Source: Pedobacter sp. Hv1
GTDB lineage: Bacteria > Bacteroidota > Bacteroidia > Sphingobacteriales > Sphingobacteriaceae
Length of the DNA: 64,000 nucleotides
Assembly (NCBI RefSeq): GCF_001412215.1
Contig: NZ_LLWP01000001.1
Span: 248,001-312,000, forward strand
Direction of reading: 5' to 3'
Positions 1-8,821 of the stretch are shown here, piece by piece (the first letter of the stretch is position 1; every line of letters begins with the position of its first letter). The position numbers were made by a program, and so were the translations under genes. The notes under the pieces were generated by a model. It had not been told where the DNA came from. It did not search any database and saw only the letters and a list, made by a program, of their open reading frames with translations.

Positions 1-108
1 GTTCATTCTGTAATAGCGGAGCAAGATTTCTGGGAAAAAATCAATAGCCTTAAATTGGCCGGTGCCCAAGGAATTGTAGTAATGCCAATTGAGAAAATCA
101 TTACCTAA
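1..108 (+). CDS. hisG: ATP phosphoribosyltransferase, C-terminal end (partial)
   Basis: The window opens inside a reading frame of 35 residues that ends at TAA 106-108. Its last residues (GAQGIVVMPIEKII) match the regulatory C-terminus of long-form HisG, which catalyses the first step of histidine synthesis, condensation of ATP with PRPP. The following genes are hisD, C, B, H, A, F and IE, which supports the call. The rest of the gene lies before the window, so the catalytic domain cannot be judged. Confidence 0.85.
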   Translation, partial: VHSVIAEQDFWEKINSLKLAGAQGIVVMPIEKIIT

Positions 109-177
109 AAGAGCTTATATCTTAGCAAAAAGACGTTATTTAATATTAACTATTAGTTAAATTCAAAACATAACAAA

Positions 178-1461
178 TTGAAAATCTATAATTACAGAGA
201 TTTAACTCAACAAAAAATAGAGCAACTATGTTCACGTCAGGCAGAAGATGATGATTTGATCTTTTCGAGGGTAGAAACGATCCTTTCTACTGTAAAATCT
301 GATGGTGACAACGCCCTATTTTCGTTTACCGAACAATTTGACAAGGTTAAATTGAACACCTTATTTATTGGCAAATCCGAGTTGCAAGCACTGGCTGAAG
401 CTATTCCCTTAGCAGTAAAAAATGCCATTGATATTGCTTATCAAAATATCTATACCTTCCACGCAGCTCAGCTTCAAACAGAAGCTAAAATTGAGACCAT
501 GCCTGGGGTAACTTGTTGGCGAGAAGCTAGAGCCATAGCAAAAGTTGGGCTTTATATTCCTGGTGGCACAGCCGTACTGCCCAGTACTTTTTTAATGTTG
601 GGTATTCCTGCTCAAATTGCGGGTTGCAAAGAAATTGTAGTCTGCTCTCCTCCACAAAGTGATGGCAAGATCAACACCTATATTGCCTATGTGGCCACCT
701 TGTTAAACATCGAGAAGGTTTACTTGGTTGGGGGTGCACAAGCTGTGGCTGCAATGGCTTATGGTACCACCACAATCCCGAAGGTTGACAAAATTTTTGG
801 CCCTGGAAACCGCTATGTAACCGAAGCCAAAAAACAGGTTCAAAATACGCTTGCCATTGATATGCCTGCAGGTCCATCAGAGGTTTTGGTAGTGGCTGAT
901 GATACTGCCAATCCGTCATTTATTGCTGCAGACCTTCTTGCGCAGGCAGAGCATGGAACTGATAGTCAAGCGATATTGGTGGCTACCTCAGCTCAAATGA
1001 TAAGCAAAACCATTTCAGCAATTGAAAAACAGCTACTTGACCTACCTAGAAAGGATATTGCAGCTAAAGCAATTGCCAATTCTTACATCATTTATGCCGA
1101 AAATTTAACCGAAGCAATGGATTTTAGCAATAGCTATGCACCAGAGCACTTAATTTTGGCAACCGAAAATTTTAAACCACTTATTCCGTTGATTATCAAT
1201 GCGGGGTCTGTTTTCTTGGGTAACTTAACTCCAGAAAGCGCTGGCGATTATGCCTCTGGCACCAACCACACTTTACCCACAAGTGGTTTTGCCAAAGCAT
1301 TTTCGGGTGTTTCAGTTGATTCTTTTTTAAAGAAGATCACCTTTCAACACTTAACAGCTAATGGTTTAAACAATATTGGCCCCACAGTTGAAGTATTGGC
1401 AACAGCAGAAGGGTTACAAGCACACCGAAATGCGATAACAATAAGATTAAAAGAGATGTGA
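178..1461 (+). CDS. hisD: Histidinol dehydrogenase
   Basis: HisD oxidises L-histidinol to L-histidine in two NAD-dependent steps. The 427-residue length is normal. The NAD-site motif GPGNRYVTEAKK lies near residues 208-219. The predicted zinc ligands Q255 and H258 (AQAEHG), D357 (GDYASG) and H415 (QAHR) are present, as is the catalytic pair E323-H324 (YAPEHL). The start is TTG at 178; no ATG occurs in frame until about residue 108, so a non-ATG start is required. It follows hisG by 69 bases and precedes hisC by 79 bases of low-complexity sequence. The call is secure; only the exact start is inferred. Confidence 0.96.
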   Translation: MKIYNYRDLTQQKIEQLCSRQAEDDDLIFSRVETILSTVKSDGDNALFSFTEQFDKVKLNTLFIGKSELQALAEAIPLAVKNAIDIAYQNIYTFHAAQLQTEAKIETMPGVTCWREARAIAKVGLYIPGGTAVLPSTFLMLGIPAQIAGCKEIVVCSPPQSDGKINTYIAYVATLLNIEKVYLVGGAQAVAAMAYGTTTIPKVDKIFGPGNRYVTEAKKQVQNTLAIDMPAGPSEVLVVADDTANPSFIAADLLAQAEHGTDSQAILVATSAQMISKTISAIEKQLLDLPRKDIAAKAIANSYIIYAENLTEAMDFSNSYAPEHLILATENFKPLIPLIINAGSVFLGNLTPESAGDYASGTNHTLPTSGFAKAFSGVSVDSFLKKITFQHLTANGLNNIGPTVEVLATAEGLQAHRNAITIRLKEM

Positions 1462-1540
1462 AAAGTTAGCTATGAGAAACTAGAACCTATCCCAGTCTCA
1501 TACCTCAAATCTCACTTCTCATCTCTCAAAAAAAAGAAAA
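1462..1540. repeat. Low-complexity hairpin-forming spacer, hisD-hisC
   Basis: This spacer begins purine-rich (around TATGAGAAACT) and turns into pyrimidine-rich words (CAGTCTCATA, then repeats of the type TCTCA). The two arms are near-complementary with one bulge. It is the first of many similar spacers in the window. A transcribed hairpin or attenuator is possible but untested. Confidence 0.5.
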
Positions 1541-2584
1541 ATGGATATCAAAGACCTACAAAGAGAAAACATTAAAACCCTACGCCCCTACTCTACCGCT
1601 AGAGACGAGTTTAAGGGTGAAGCCAGTATATTTTTAGATGCCAACGAGAACAGCTTTGGCTCTCCTTTACCAGCCAATTACAACCGCTATCCAGACCCTT
1701 TACAATTGGACTTAAAAGATGCGATTAGTAAAATTAAAGGGGTGCCCATAGAAAATACATTTTTGGGCAATGGTAGCGATGAAGCAATCGACCTTTTGTT
1801 TAGGGCTTTTTGCAACCCAGGCAAAGACAATGTAATTATCCTTCCACCAACGTATGGCATGTACGAGGTTTCGGCAAACATCAACGATGTAGAGGTAAGA
1901 AAAGTTGAGCTCTTGCCCAACTTCCAACTTGACCTAGAAAAGATTGCAGAAGCGATAGACGCTAACACCAAACTGATTTTTATCTGTTCGCCTAACAACC
2001 CCACAGGTAATTCGATCATTAGAACAGATATAGAGACGATCTTAGCCAACTTTAAGGGCTTAGTGGTGATTGATGAGGCTTACATCAATTTCGCCAAGCA
2101 GAAGACCTTTATTCAAGAATTAACAGAATATGCCAACTTGGTCATCTTGCAAACCTTTTCAAAAGCTTGGGGCTTGGCTGCGCTACGTTTGGGCATGGCT
2201 TTTTCTTCACGCCCAGTTATTGATATCCTGAATAAAGTAAAACCTCCCTATAACATCAATCAGGCTACACAAGATTTGGCCTTGGCCGCTTTGCAAAACA
2301 TTCAACAAGTTAACCAGTGGATTACCCTAACGGTTACAGAACGAGAAAGGTTACGCACCGAGTTGGCCAAACTGCCATTGGTTAAAAAAGTTTACCCCTC
2401 AGACGCTAATTTTATATTGGTTGAAGTGACTGATGCAATAGCCACCTATAATTCGCTGATGGATAAAGGAATTATTGTTCGCGATCGTTCAAAAGTATCG
2501 CTTTGTGAAGGTTGTTTAAGAATTACCGTAGGCACCGAAGCAGAGAATACAGCATTGATAAGGGTTATGGGTTGTGAGTTGTAG
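1541..2584 (+). CDS. hisC: Histidinol-phosphate aminotransferase
   Basis: HisC is a PLP-dependent class I/II aminotransferase that converts imidazole acetol phosphate to histidinol phosphate, with glutamate as amino donor. At 347 residues it has the usual length. The motif SPNNPTGN and the Schiff-base lysine K208 within TFSKAWGLAALRLG are visible, and the N-terminal DANENSFGSP matches the substrate-binding segment of HisC. The ATG at 1541 is the first in frame and fits the family N-terminus. It sits between hisD and hisB in the his operon. Confidence 0.96.
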   Translation: MDIKDLQRENIKTLRPYSTARDEFKGEASIFLDANENSFGSPLPANYNRYPDPLQLDLKDAISKIKGVPIENTFLGNGSDEAIDLLFRAFCNPGKDNVIILPPTYGMYEVSANINDVEVRKVELLPNFQLDLEKIAEAIDANTKLIFICSPNNPTGNSIIRTDIETILANFKGLVVIDEAYINFAKQKTFIQELTEYANLVILQTFSKAWGLAALRLGMAFSSRPVIDILNKVKPPYNINQATQDLALAALQNIQQVNQWITLTVTERERLRTELAKLPLVKKVYPSDANFILVEVTDAIATYNSLMDKGIIVRDRSKVSLCEGCLRITVGTEAENTALIRVMGCEL

Positions 2585-2654
2585 GTTGCGAGTTATATGT
2601 TGCAGGCTTTGAGCTTTCCGCTTTAAGCCTTAAGCTTAATTATAATTTAAACAA
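2585..2654. repeat. Low-complexity spacer, hisC-hisB
   Basis: Seventy bases of word-like sequence (GGCTTTGAGCTTTCCGC then TTTAAGCCTTAAGCTT) whose GCTTTGAGCTT and AAGCCTTAAGC parts can pair imperfectly. It belongs with the other spacer tracts of the his operon. No gene is seen. Confidence 0.4.
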
Positions 2655-3788
2655 ATGAAAAAAATATTATTTATAGACCGAGATGGCACGCTGAACATCG
2701 AACCTGAGGATGAGCAGGTGGATAGTTTTGCCAAGCTGAAATTCTATCCAAGGGCATTGTATTACCTCTCTAAAATTGCCAAAGAGCTGGATTTTGAGTT
2801 GGTAATGGTCACCAACCAGGACGGATTAGGTACACCTTCAAATCCTGAAGAAAACTTTTGGCCAATACACAATTTTATGATCGATACTTTTGCCAACGAG
2901 GGTGTGATATTTAGTGAGGTGGTGATAGACAGGACTTTTGCAAAAGACAATGCCCCTACCCGCAAACCACAAACCGGACTATTGACCAAATATTTTGATG
3001 AAGCATACGATCTGAAAAATTCTTTCGTAATTGGCGATCGGTTGAATGATGTAATCTTAGCCAAAAACCTTGGTGCTAAAGCTATTTTTCTCCGTCAGAA
3101 TGATGCTTTAGGGGCCAATGAGGCTTTAGACAAAATAGAAACCTTAGGTGATGTAATTGCTTTAGAGACCAGAAACTGGGAAGACATTTATACTTTTTTA
3201 AGGGCTGGTGCCAGAAAGGTAAGTCACCAACGTAAAACAAACGAAACCGACATTACAATTAGCCTAGATTTAGATGGTACAGGTAAAGCAAATATCAAAA
3301 CGGGTCTAAATTTCTTCGACCATATGTTAGACCAGATTGCCAGACACGGCAGCATGGATTTGGACATAGTGGCCAAAGGCGACCTACACATTGACGAACA
3401 CCACACCATTGAAGATACAGGTATTGCCTTAGGCGAAGCCTTTGCACAAGCATTAGGCAATAAACTTGGCATTGAACGTTATGGTTTTTGCCTGCCCATG
3501 GATGATTGTTTGGCGCAGGTTGCCATTGATTTTGGCGGCAGGAATTGGATAGTTTGGGATGCTGATTTTAAGCGAGAAAAAGTTGGAGATATGCCTACAG
3601 AAATGTTCTTCCACTTTTTTAAATCTTTTAGCGATACGGCAAAATGCAACCTCAATATCAAAGCCGAAGGCGATAATGAACACCATAAAATAGAAGCGAT
3701 CTTTAAAGCCTTTGCTAAAGCAATTAAAATGGCCGTTAAAAGAGATGCTGAAAAACTGGTTTTACCAAGTACAAAGGGCGTGTTGTAA
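2655..3788 (+). CDS. hisB: Bifunctional histidinol-phosphatase / imidazoleglycerol-phosphate dehydratase
   Basis: This is a fused enzyme. Residues 1 to about 175 form a HAD phosphatase (DRDGT near residue 8, VTNQDG, GDRLNDV) that makes histidinol from histidinol phosphate. Residues from about 183 form imidazoleglycerol-phosphate dehydratase, with the metal motifs [20 protein letters not shown] and [13 protein letters not shown]. The fusion explains why no separate hisN is needed. The phosphatase half lacks the CxH...CxC zinc cluster known in the enterobacterial enzyme; the corresponding stretch reads [14 protein letters not shown]. Both catalytic aspartates are retained, so activity is expected. 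Confidence 0.95.
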   Translation: MKKILFIDRDGTLNIEPEDEQVDSFAKLKFYPRALYYLSKIAKELDFELVMVTNQDGLGTPSNPEENFWPIHNFMIDTFANEGVIFSEVVIDRTFAKDNAPTRKPQTGLLTKYFDEAYDLKNSFVIGDRLNDVILAKNLGAKAIFLRQNDALGANEALDKIETLGDVIALETRNWEDIYTFLRAGARKVSHQRKTNETDITISLDLDGTGKANIKTGLNFFDHMLDQIARHGSMDLDIVAKGDLHIDEHHTIEDTGIALGEAFAQALGNKLGIERYGFCLPMDDCLAQVAIDFGGRNWIVWDADFKREKVGDMPTEMFFHFFKSFSDTAKCNLNIKAEGDNEHHKIEAIFKAFAKAIKMAVKRDAEKLVLPSTKGVL

Positions 3789-4037
3789 GGCGGGAAATTG
3801 GTTAATTGTTTAATCGGTTAATTGGTTAACTGTTTAACTGGAGAGCTTAAACCAAGGACTTACTTTAAGACCGAGAGGCTTTAGCGCACAAACTTTGTAA
3901 AATAAACCTGATAGCAGTGGAAATGTTTTTATTGATCTTCGACAAGCTCAGACTGACAATAAAAATGTTGCAACGAATAGCGGGACTGCAGCACCAATGA
4001 AAAACTGACACTCATTTTCTACTATTTAAAAAGAGAA
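3789..4037. repeat. hisB-hisH spacer with TTAAT/TTAACT words and a REP-like copy
   Basis: The first 50 bases are degenerate words of the type GGTTAATTGTTTAA and GGTTAACTGTTTAACTGG. At 3937-3958 lies a 22-base REP-like unit (CTTCGACAAGCTCAGACTGACA) found four more times in the window. At 3981-3989 CGGGACTGC is shared with the repeat at 46707-46765. No gene is seen. This is the longest break in the his operon. Confidence 0.55.
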
Positions 4038-4658
4038 ATGGACGAAAACAATAAAAAAGAAAATACAATTGGCATTGTAAACTATGGTGCTGGCAATATT
4101 TTTTCGCTTACCGCGGCATTAGAGCGGCAAGACATTGCTTATGGCATGGTCAATACCGAAACTGATCTGGAAAAGTACGACCGCATCATCATTCCAGGAG
4201 TTGGGCATGCGGGTGCAGCGATGCAGAAGCTCGATCAAACGGGCATGGTCAATGCCATTAAAGCCTTAACCAAACCCGTACTGGGCATTTGCGTGGGCAT
4301 GCAGTTGTTAACCGCTCATTCTGAAGAAGGAGATGCAAACTTACTGGATATCATCCCTTTACAAACTAAACTTTTTGATAAAGATTTAGGCATCAAAATC
4401 CCCCATATGGGATGGAATACCGTAGATTTTAAAAACAATCTGCTATTTAAGGATGTTCAAGAGGGTACACAATTTTACTTTGTACATTCTTATTTTATTG
4501 AATATAACCCTATTTTTGATATTGCCTCTGTAAATTATGGCAACAGGTTTTCGGCGGCAATACAGAAAGATAATTTTTATGGCGTTCAGTTTCACCCAGA
4601 GAAATCTGGTGCAGCAGGGGCGCTTTTATTGAAAAACTTCTCAAACCTAAGTTTATAA
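4038..4658 (+). CDS. hisH: Imidazole glycerol phosphate synthase, glutaminase subunit
   Basis: HisH is the class I glutamine amidotransferase that supplies ammonia to HisF. The triad is visible: nucleophile C85 in GICVGMQ, and H186 with E188 in FHPEKSG. The N-terminal NYGAGNIFSL is diagnostic. Its 206 residues match the family, apart from a short charged N-terminal extension (MDENNKKENT). It is coupled to hisA with one base between stop and start, while its partner hisF lies two genes on. Confidence 0.96.
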   Translation: MDENNKKENTIGIVNYGAGNIFSLTAALERQDIAYGMVNTETDLEKYDRIIIPGVGHAGAAMQKLDQTGMVNAIKALTKPVLGICVGMQLLTAHSEEGDANLLDIIPLQTKLFDKDLGIKIPHMGWNTVDFKNNLLFKDVQEGTQFYFVHSYFIEYNPIFDIASVNYGNRFSAAIQKDNFYGVQFHPEKSGAAGALLLKNFSNLSL

Positions 4659-4659
4659 A

Positions 4660-5409
4660 ATGTACATTATCCCTGCAATTGATATTTTAGATGGAAAAGT
4701 TGTCCGCTTACGCGAAGGCGACTATAACCAAAAAACTGAGTACGATGTTTCGATCAAAGAAATGATTGAACGTTACCGATCTAACGGCACAGATTTCATT
4801 CACATTATTGACTTGAATGGAGCCAAAGGAGATTTTAGCAATCAGAAAACCTTATTCGACATCATTAAAAAAACTGATATGCGGGTGCAATATGGTGGCG
4901 GAATAAGAACCATAGAACAGGTAAACAATCTTTTAGATTCGGGCATACATCGGGTTATTGTGGGTACACAGGCCATTAGCAATCCAGATTTTTTACCCGA
5001 ATTGAGTAAGGCCTTTGTTAAAAAAGAAGGTTATGCCAATAGGATCGTGATTGCAATTGATGTATTGGACGAGGTGATCAAATATTCGGGCTGGATGGAA
5101 AGCTCTCCAATTAAATTAATGGATTACGTTGACAAATGTTTGCAACTGGGTTTCTTCCGCTTCTTGTGTACCGACATTAACAAAGATGGCAAATTAGAAG
5201 GTGCTGCTGTAGATTTATACAAAAAACTATTAGACCACTCGCCTTTTATCAAGTTAATTGCCTCTGGTGGGGTAAGCTCAATGGACGACATTAAAGAACT
5301 GGCCAAACTAGACATTAGAAGTGTGGTTGTGGGCAAAGCAATTTACGAGGATAGGATTTCTATTGAAGAGATCAAAGAATGGAATTTGAAAGCTTTAAGC
5401 TCTATCTAG
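4660..5409 (+). CDS. hisA: ProFAR isomerase (phosphoribosylformimino-AICAR-P isomerase)
   Basis: HisA is a beta/alpha barrel that isomerises ProFAR to PRFAR by an Amadori rearrangement. The catalytic aspartate of PAIDILDGKVVRL near residue 8 and the second-half aspartate in CTDINKDG are present, along with the phosphate-binding QYGGGIR and ASGGVSS loops. The 249-residue length is normal. The start follows the hisH stop by one base, so translation is probably coupled. Confidence 0.95.
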   Translation: MYIIPAIDILDGKVVRLREGDYNQKTEYDVSIKEMIERYRSNGTDFIHIIDLNGAKGDFSNQKTLFDIIKKTDMRVQYGGGIRTIEQVNNLLDSGIHRVIVGTQAISNPDFLPELSKAFVKKEGYANRIVIAIDVLDEVIKYSGWMESSPIKLMDYVDKCLQLGFFRFLCTDINKDGKLEGAAVDLYKKLLDHSPFIKLIASGGVSSMDDIKELAKLDIRSVVVGKAIYEDRISIEEIKEWNLKALSSI

Positions 5410-5418
5410 ACGTAAGAT

Positions 5419-5485
5419 TTTAGTATTTAGTATTTAGACATTGTCTAGAACAATCTAACTACTAAATACCAACTACTAAATACTA
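5419..5485 (+). repeat. Hairpin spacer reaching into the hisF start codon
   Basis: TAGTATTTAG at 5421-5430 is perfectly complementary to CTAAATACTA at 5476-5485, whose last base is the A of the hisF ATG. Inside, TATTTAG (5431-5437) can pair with CTAAATA (5462-5468), and ATTGT...ACAAT forms the apex. In the his transcript this would fold into a long interrupted stem holding the hisF start region. The pairing is read directly; a regulatory effect is inference. Confidence 0.55.
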
Positions 5486-6240
5486 TGTTATCAAAAAGAA
5501 TTATCCCTTGTTTAGATGTTAAAGATGGGCGTACGGTAAAGGGCGTCAATTTTGTTGACCTACGTGATGCAGGTGATCCGGTTGAGCTAGCAGCACAATA
5601 CGCAGCGCAAGGTGCAGACGAGCTTGTCTTTTTAGACATTACAGCTACACACGAACGTCGTAAAACGATGATCGAGATGGTGAAAGCAGTAGCCAGACAA
5701 TTGAACATTCCTTTCACCATTGGTGGCGGAATTAGCGAAATTACCGATGCAGAAGCACTGTTAAATGCAGGTGCAGATAAGATCAGCGTCAATTCTGCTG
5801 CAGTTAAGAACCCTCAATTGATTGAAGATTTGGCAAAAGCATTTGGGGTACAGTTTGTAGTTTTAGCGGTTGACACCAAACATATTGATGGCAAAAACAT
5901 TGTACACCTTAATGGCGGCAGGTTAATTACCGAGCTAGAAACAGAAAGCTGGATTAAACGAGCTGAAGATTTGGGTGCAGGTGAGATCTTGTTAACCTCT
6001 ATGGACCATGATGGCACTAAGCAGGGATTTGATTGCAAACTACTTGAGAAAATAAACCAAATGATCAATATTCCGATCATCGCCTCTGGCGGAGCAGGAA
6101 AAACCGAACACTTTACCGAAGTTTTTCAAAAAGCTGGGGTTGATGCTGCATTGGCCGCTTCGGTATTCCATTATGGTGAAATATTGATCCCCGAATTGAA
6201 ACAAGAATTAAGAAAACACAATATCCCAGTAAGATTGTAA
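5485..6240 (+). CDS. hisF: Imidazole glycerol phosphate synthase, cyclase subunit
   Basis: HisF uses ammonia from HisH to split PRFAR into imidazole glycerol phosphate and AICAR. The paired catalytic aspartates are visible in [16 protein letters not shown] (near residue 11) and [14 protein letters not shown] (near 176 by sequence order). The phosphate-binding loops TIGGGI and IASGGAG are present. At 251 residues it is full length. The upstream spacer could fold over its start codon, as noted separately. Confidence 0.96.
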   Translation: MLSKRIIPCLDVKDGRTVKGVNFVDLRDAGDPVELAAQYAAQGADELVFLDITATHERRKTMIEMVKAVARQLNIPFTIGGGISEITDAEALLNAGADKISVNSAAVKNPQLIEDLAKAFGVQFVVLAVDTKHIDGKNIVHLNGGRLITELETESWIKRAEDLGAGEILLTSMDHDGTKQGFDCKLLEKINQMINIPIIASGGAGKTEHFTEVFQKAGVDAALAASVFHYGEILIPELKQELRKHNIPVRL

Positions 6241-6424
6241 AGAGATGTGAGAAGCTAGATGTGAGACTTGAGATGTGAGTATGAAGATAAAAGACTAAAG
6301 AAGATATGAGACTTGAGAAGTGAGAATTGAGATATTAGATTTGAGTATCAAGATAAAAGGCAATTAACCTATTTTCTATTCCCCATTCCCTATTTACTAC
6401 TACTACCTATTTACCAAATAACAA
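6241..6424. repeat. Low-complexity purine-then-pyrimidine spacer, hisF-hisIE
   Basis: About 120 bases repeat words of the type GATGTGAGACTTGAGA and are almost all purine plus T. They are followed by about 60 bases of pyrimidine words (CTATTTTCTATTCCCCATTCC). No gene and no clear promoter box was found. Confidence 0.5.
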
Positions 6425-7033
6425 ATGAATATAGACAGCTCATCCCTTGATTGGGAGAAAACAAATGGCTTAATCCCAGTAATTGTACAAGACAACAAAA
6501 CGTTAGAAGTTTTAATGTTGGGCTACATGAATGTTGAAGCTTTTGAAAAAACACAGGATGAAGGCAAAGTAACTTTCTTTTCGCGTTCTAAAAACCGTTT
6601 ATGGACCAAAGGTGAAGAAAGTGGCAATTTTCTTTTTGTAAAATCTATCCATATCGATTGCGATAACGACACCATATTGGTTAAAGCCACTCCTGTAGGG
6701 CCAACTTGCCATACCGGAAGCAGAAGCTGTTTCAAAACTGATTATAACCAGAACTTTATTTTTGAGTTAGAAAATATCATTAATGATAGGTATGAAAATC
6801 CAATTGAAGACTCCTACATTAATAAGATGCGTAAAAAAGGGCTGAACAAAATTGCTCAAAAAGTTGGCGAAGAAGGTGTAGAAACCGTAATCGCCGCATT
6901 GGCAGAAACTGAAAAAGAGTTTATTGGCGAAGCATCAGACTTACTTTTTCACTTGATGTTCTTGTTAAAAGAAAAAGGGCTATCTATTCAGGATATTGCT
7001 TTAAATTTGGAGAAAAGACACAAATCAAGTTAA
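6425..7033 (+). CDS. hisIE: Phosphoribosyl-AMP cyclohydrolase / phosphoribosyl-ATP pyrophosphatase
   Basis: A fused enzyme for the second and third pathway steps. The HisI half (about residues 1-110) shows the signature TFFSRSKNRLWTKGEESGN and the metal-binding DCDNDTILVKATP followed by CHTGSRSCF. The HisE half (about 120-202) shows QKVGEEGVETVIAAL and a MazG-like helical fold with SDLLFHLMFLL. It is the last recognisable his gene of the operon. Length and domain order match bacterial HisIE. Confidence 0.96.
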   Translation: MNIDSSSLDWEKTNGLIPVIVQDNKTLEVLMLGYMNVEAFEKTQDEGKVTFFSRSKNRLWTKGEESGNFLFVKSIHIDCDNDTILVKATPVGPTCHTGSRSCFKTDYNQNFIFELENIINDRYENPIEDSYINKMRKKGLNKIAQKVGEEGVETVIAALAETEKEFIGEASDLLFHLMFLLKEKGLSIQDIALNLEKRHKSS

Positions 7034-7100
7034 AGGTTGAAAGTTAAAAGTTCACCACAACTCAACTTTTTACTTTAAACTTTTCACTTTAAACTTCAAT
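7034..7100. repeat. Low-complexity hairpin spacer after hisIE
   Basis: GGTTGAAAGTTAAAAGTTC is followed after a short loop by CAACTTTTTACTTTAAAC and similar words, so the arms are near-complementary. It may act as the his operon terminator, since the next gene is unrelated, but there is no classical GC-rich stem. Confidence 0.45.
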
Positions 7101-8003
7101 ATGCTCAAACATCTTCAAACATTTGCCGGACATCAAAACCCCGTTTACGCCTTGGTCAATACTGATCAACCTGGGCTATTTTTGAGCGCTGGCAATGACA
7201 AGGGCGTTGTAGAATGGTCGTTAGCCAACATGGCTTTTGTAAGGGTAAAAATACCTGTTCAAAGTTCTGTTTATTGTTTACACCGATACCAGCATCAACT
7301 TTTTATAGGCGAAAGAAGTGGTGCTTTTAGCGTTTTTGACCTAAACACATCAAAAATTGTTGCCAGAGTAAACGCACACACCAAACCTATTTTCGATATC
7401 CAAACTATTCAGAGGAAAAACGAATTACTTACTACCGGAGAAGATGGAACTGTAGCTGTTTGGTCGTTGGTAGATTTTAAAGAGATCTATCGGTTCCAAG
7501 TGGCTTACGATACCGTGAGGTGTATCGCTGTTTCGCCAGATGAAACTGAAATTGCCTTTGGCTGCAAAGACCATTTGATCCGCATCTATAACCTAACCGA
7601 TTACAGCTTAAAACAAGCTTTAGAAGGGCATTCTTTACCTGTAACTTCCTTAAGCTACCACCCCAACAATCATTACTTGATTTCTGGCAGCCGGGATGCG
7701 CAATTAAAAATATGGACTTTGCCCAACTATGCGCTATTGCAAACTATTCCTGCGCATATGTTTACCATTTACAATATTGCTTTCCATCCAAACCTCCCCT
7801 ATTTTGCAACAAGTAGTCAGGATAAGAGCATTAAACTTTGGGATGCCGAAAATTTCAAACTCTATAAAATCTTAAGCATTGAAAAAGCTGGTGTTGGTCA
7901 CACACATTCCATCAATAAAATCATTTGGTCTGCCGATGGAAAATACCTGATTTCGACAGGAGATGATAGAAAAGTAATGATTTGGGAATTTAACGAGGCT
8001 TAA
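7101..8003 (+). CDS. WD40 repeat protein
   Basis: A 300-residue protein made of WD40 repeats, a beta-propeller scaffold usually used for protein binding. Repeat units are recognisable by endings such as GVVEWSL, GTVAVWSL, HLIRIYNL, AQLKIWTL, KSIKLWD and KVMIWEF, giving about seven blades, so the protein is probably one complete propeller. No signal peptide is visible, so it is likely cytoplasmic. It follows hisIE by 67 bases but its link to histidine synthesis is unknown. Its end overlaps the convergent gene at 7990 by 14 bases. Confidence 0.85.
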   Translation: MLKHLQTFAGHQNPVYALVNTDQPGLFLSAGNDKGVVEWSLANMAFVRVKIPVQSSVYCLHRYQHQLFIGERSGAFSVFDLNTSKIVARVNAHTKPIFDIQTIQRKNELLTTGEDGTVAVWSLVDFKEIYRFQVAYDTVRCIAVSPDETEIAFGCKDHLIRIYNLTDYSLKQALEGHSLPVTSLSYHPNNHYLISGSRDAQLKIWTLPNYALLQTIPAHMFTIYNIAFHPNLPYFATSSQDKSIKLWDAENFKLYKILSIEKAGVGHTHSINKIIWSADGKYLISTGDDRKVMIWEFNEA

Positions 8004-8715
8004 AGGGATTTGTAATGAATCTTGCTACTCGTTTCCAAAAAGGAAGTTTATATGAAGTAATTACAGCTGCACCAAGCACGTGCTGTTCAGCATCATGATC
8101 AACCTTTAACATGATGTTCAAATTTTCAATTTTTTCTGGCAAGACAATAAGTTCCTTGGTTAAATAACCAACACTGGAAAATATCAAAACTACCTGCTGA
8201 TCTTGTTGTGGCTGAATGGAAATTTTAAACCTCCCTTCATTATCCGTAAATGCAAATTGTGCTGTACCTTTTATCCACACCTTTACACCAAGCAGATTTG
8301 TTTGACTTAAGCTATCTTTTACTTTACCATTGATCATTAAACTGTCTTTGCGAAGCTCGAGTGCTAATATTTTTGTCTGAACAGTTTTTCTTTCTTCATG
8401 AATTTTATGACTAGCATAAGCTTGAGTACCTGCAAACAAAGCTAAACAAGACGTTAATAGAATCTTCGAGCTCAACGCCCAATTGTTTGAGCTAGTTTTA
8501 TCTTTTTTAACAGCATCCAATTGATACTGGTTAAAATGTCCACATACTTTCCGATCTGTTTTGCCAAACCAATCTATCAGTTCTGCTGTACTCCACGACT
8601 TGAAATCAACAACCTCCCTTTCACAAAAACTACAAATTCGCCCATCTTTAGCGGGCTGCATATCGTTCCAATTCTTTTGGCAGGGCTCTGGCACAGTAAT
8701 TTTAAGTTTCGACAT
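7990..8715 (-). CDS. Cys-motif membrane protein with carboxypeptidase-regulatory-like domain
   Basis: Function unknown. The N-terminal 70 residues carry a patterned cysteine motif: PCQKNWNDM, then RICSFCEREVVDFKSWS and VCGHFNQYQLD. This could bind a metal. A hydrophobic segment (ILLTSCLALFAGTQAYA) follows near residues 84-100, then a carboxypeptidase-regulatory-like beta-sandwich (VKDSLSQTNLLGVKVWIKGT...) to about residue 210. The same architecture is found in the gene at 36101-36808, so they are paralogues. The motif type is common in Bacteroidota. A weak -7-like box (TATCTTTA) lies at 8738-8731 on this strand. Confidence 0.75.
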   Translation of the reverse strand: MSKLKITVPEPCQKNWNDMQPAKDGRICSFCEREVVDFKSWSTAELIDWFGKTDRKVCGHFNQYQLDAVKKDKTSSNNWALSSKILLTSCLALFAGTQAYASHKIHEERKTVQTKILALELRKDSLMINGKVKDSLSQTNLLGVKVWIKGTAQFAFTDNEGRFKISIQPQQDQQVVLIFSSVGYLTKELIVLPEKIENLNIMLKVDHDAEQHVLGAAVITSYKLPFWKRVARFITNPFKPR

Positions 8716-8821
8716 ATCAACACAATTTTATAAAGATAACTTTTTGCCTTAAATTCTATTGTAATAGGAAATTATATCGCTTTTCATTTCAAATTTTGCC
8801 TAAATCATTTACCTTTAGCGT

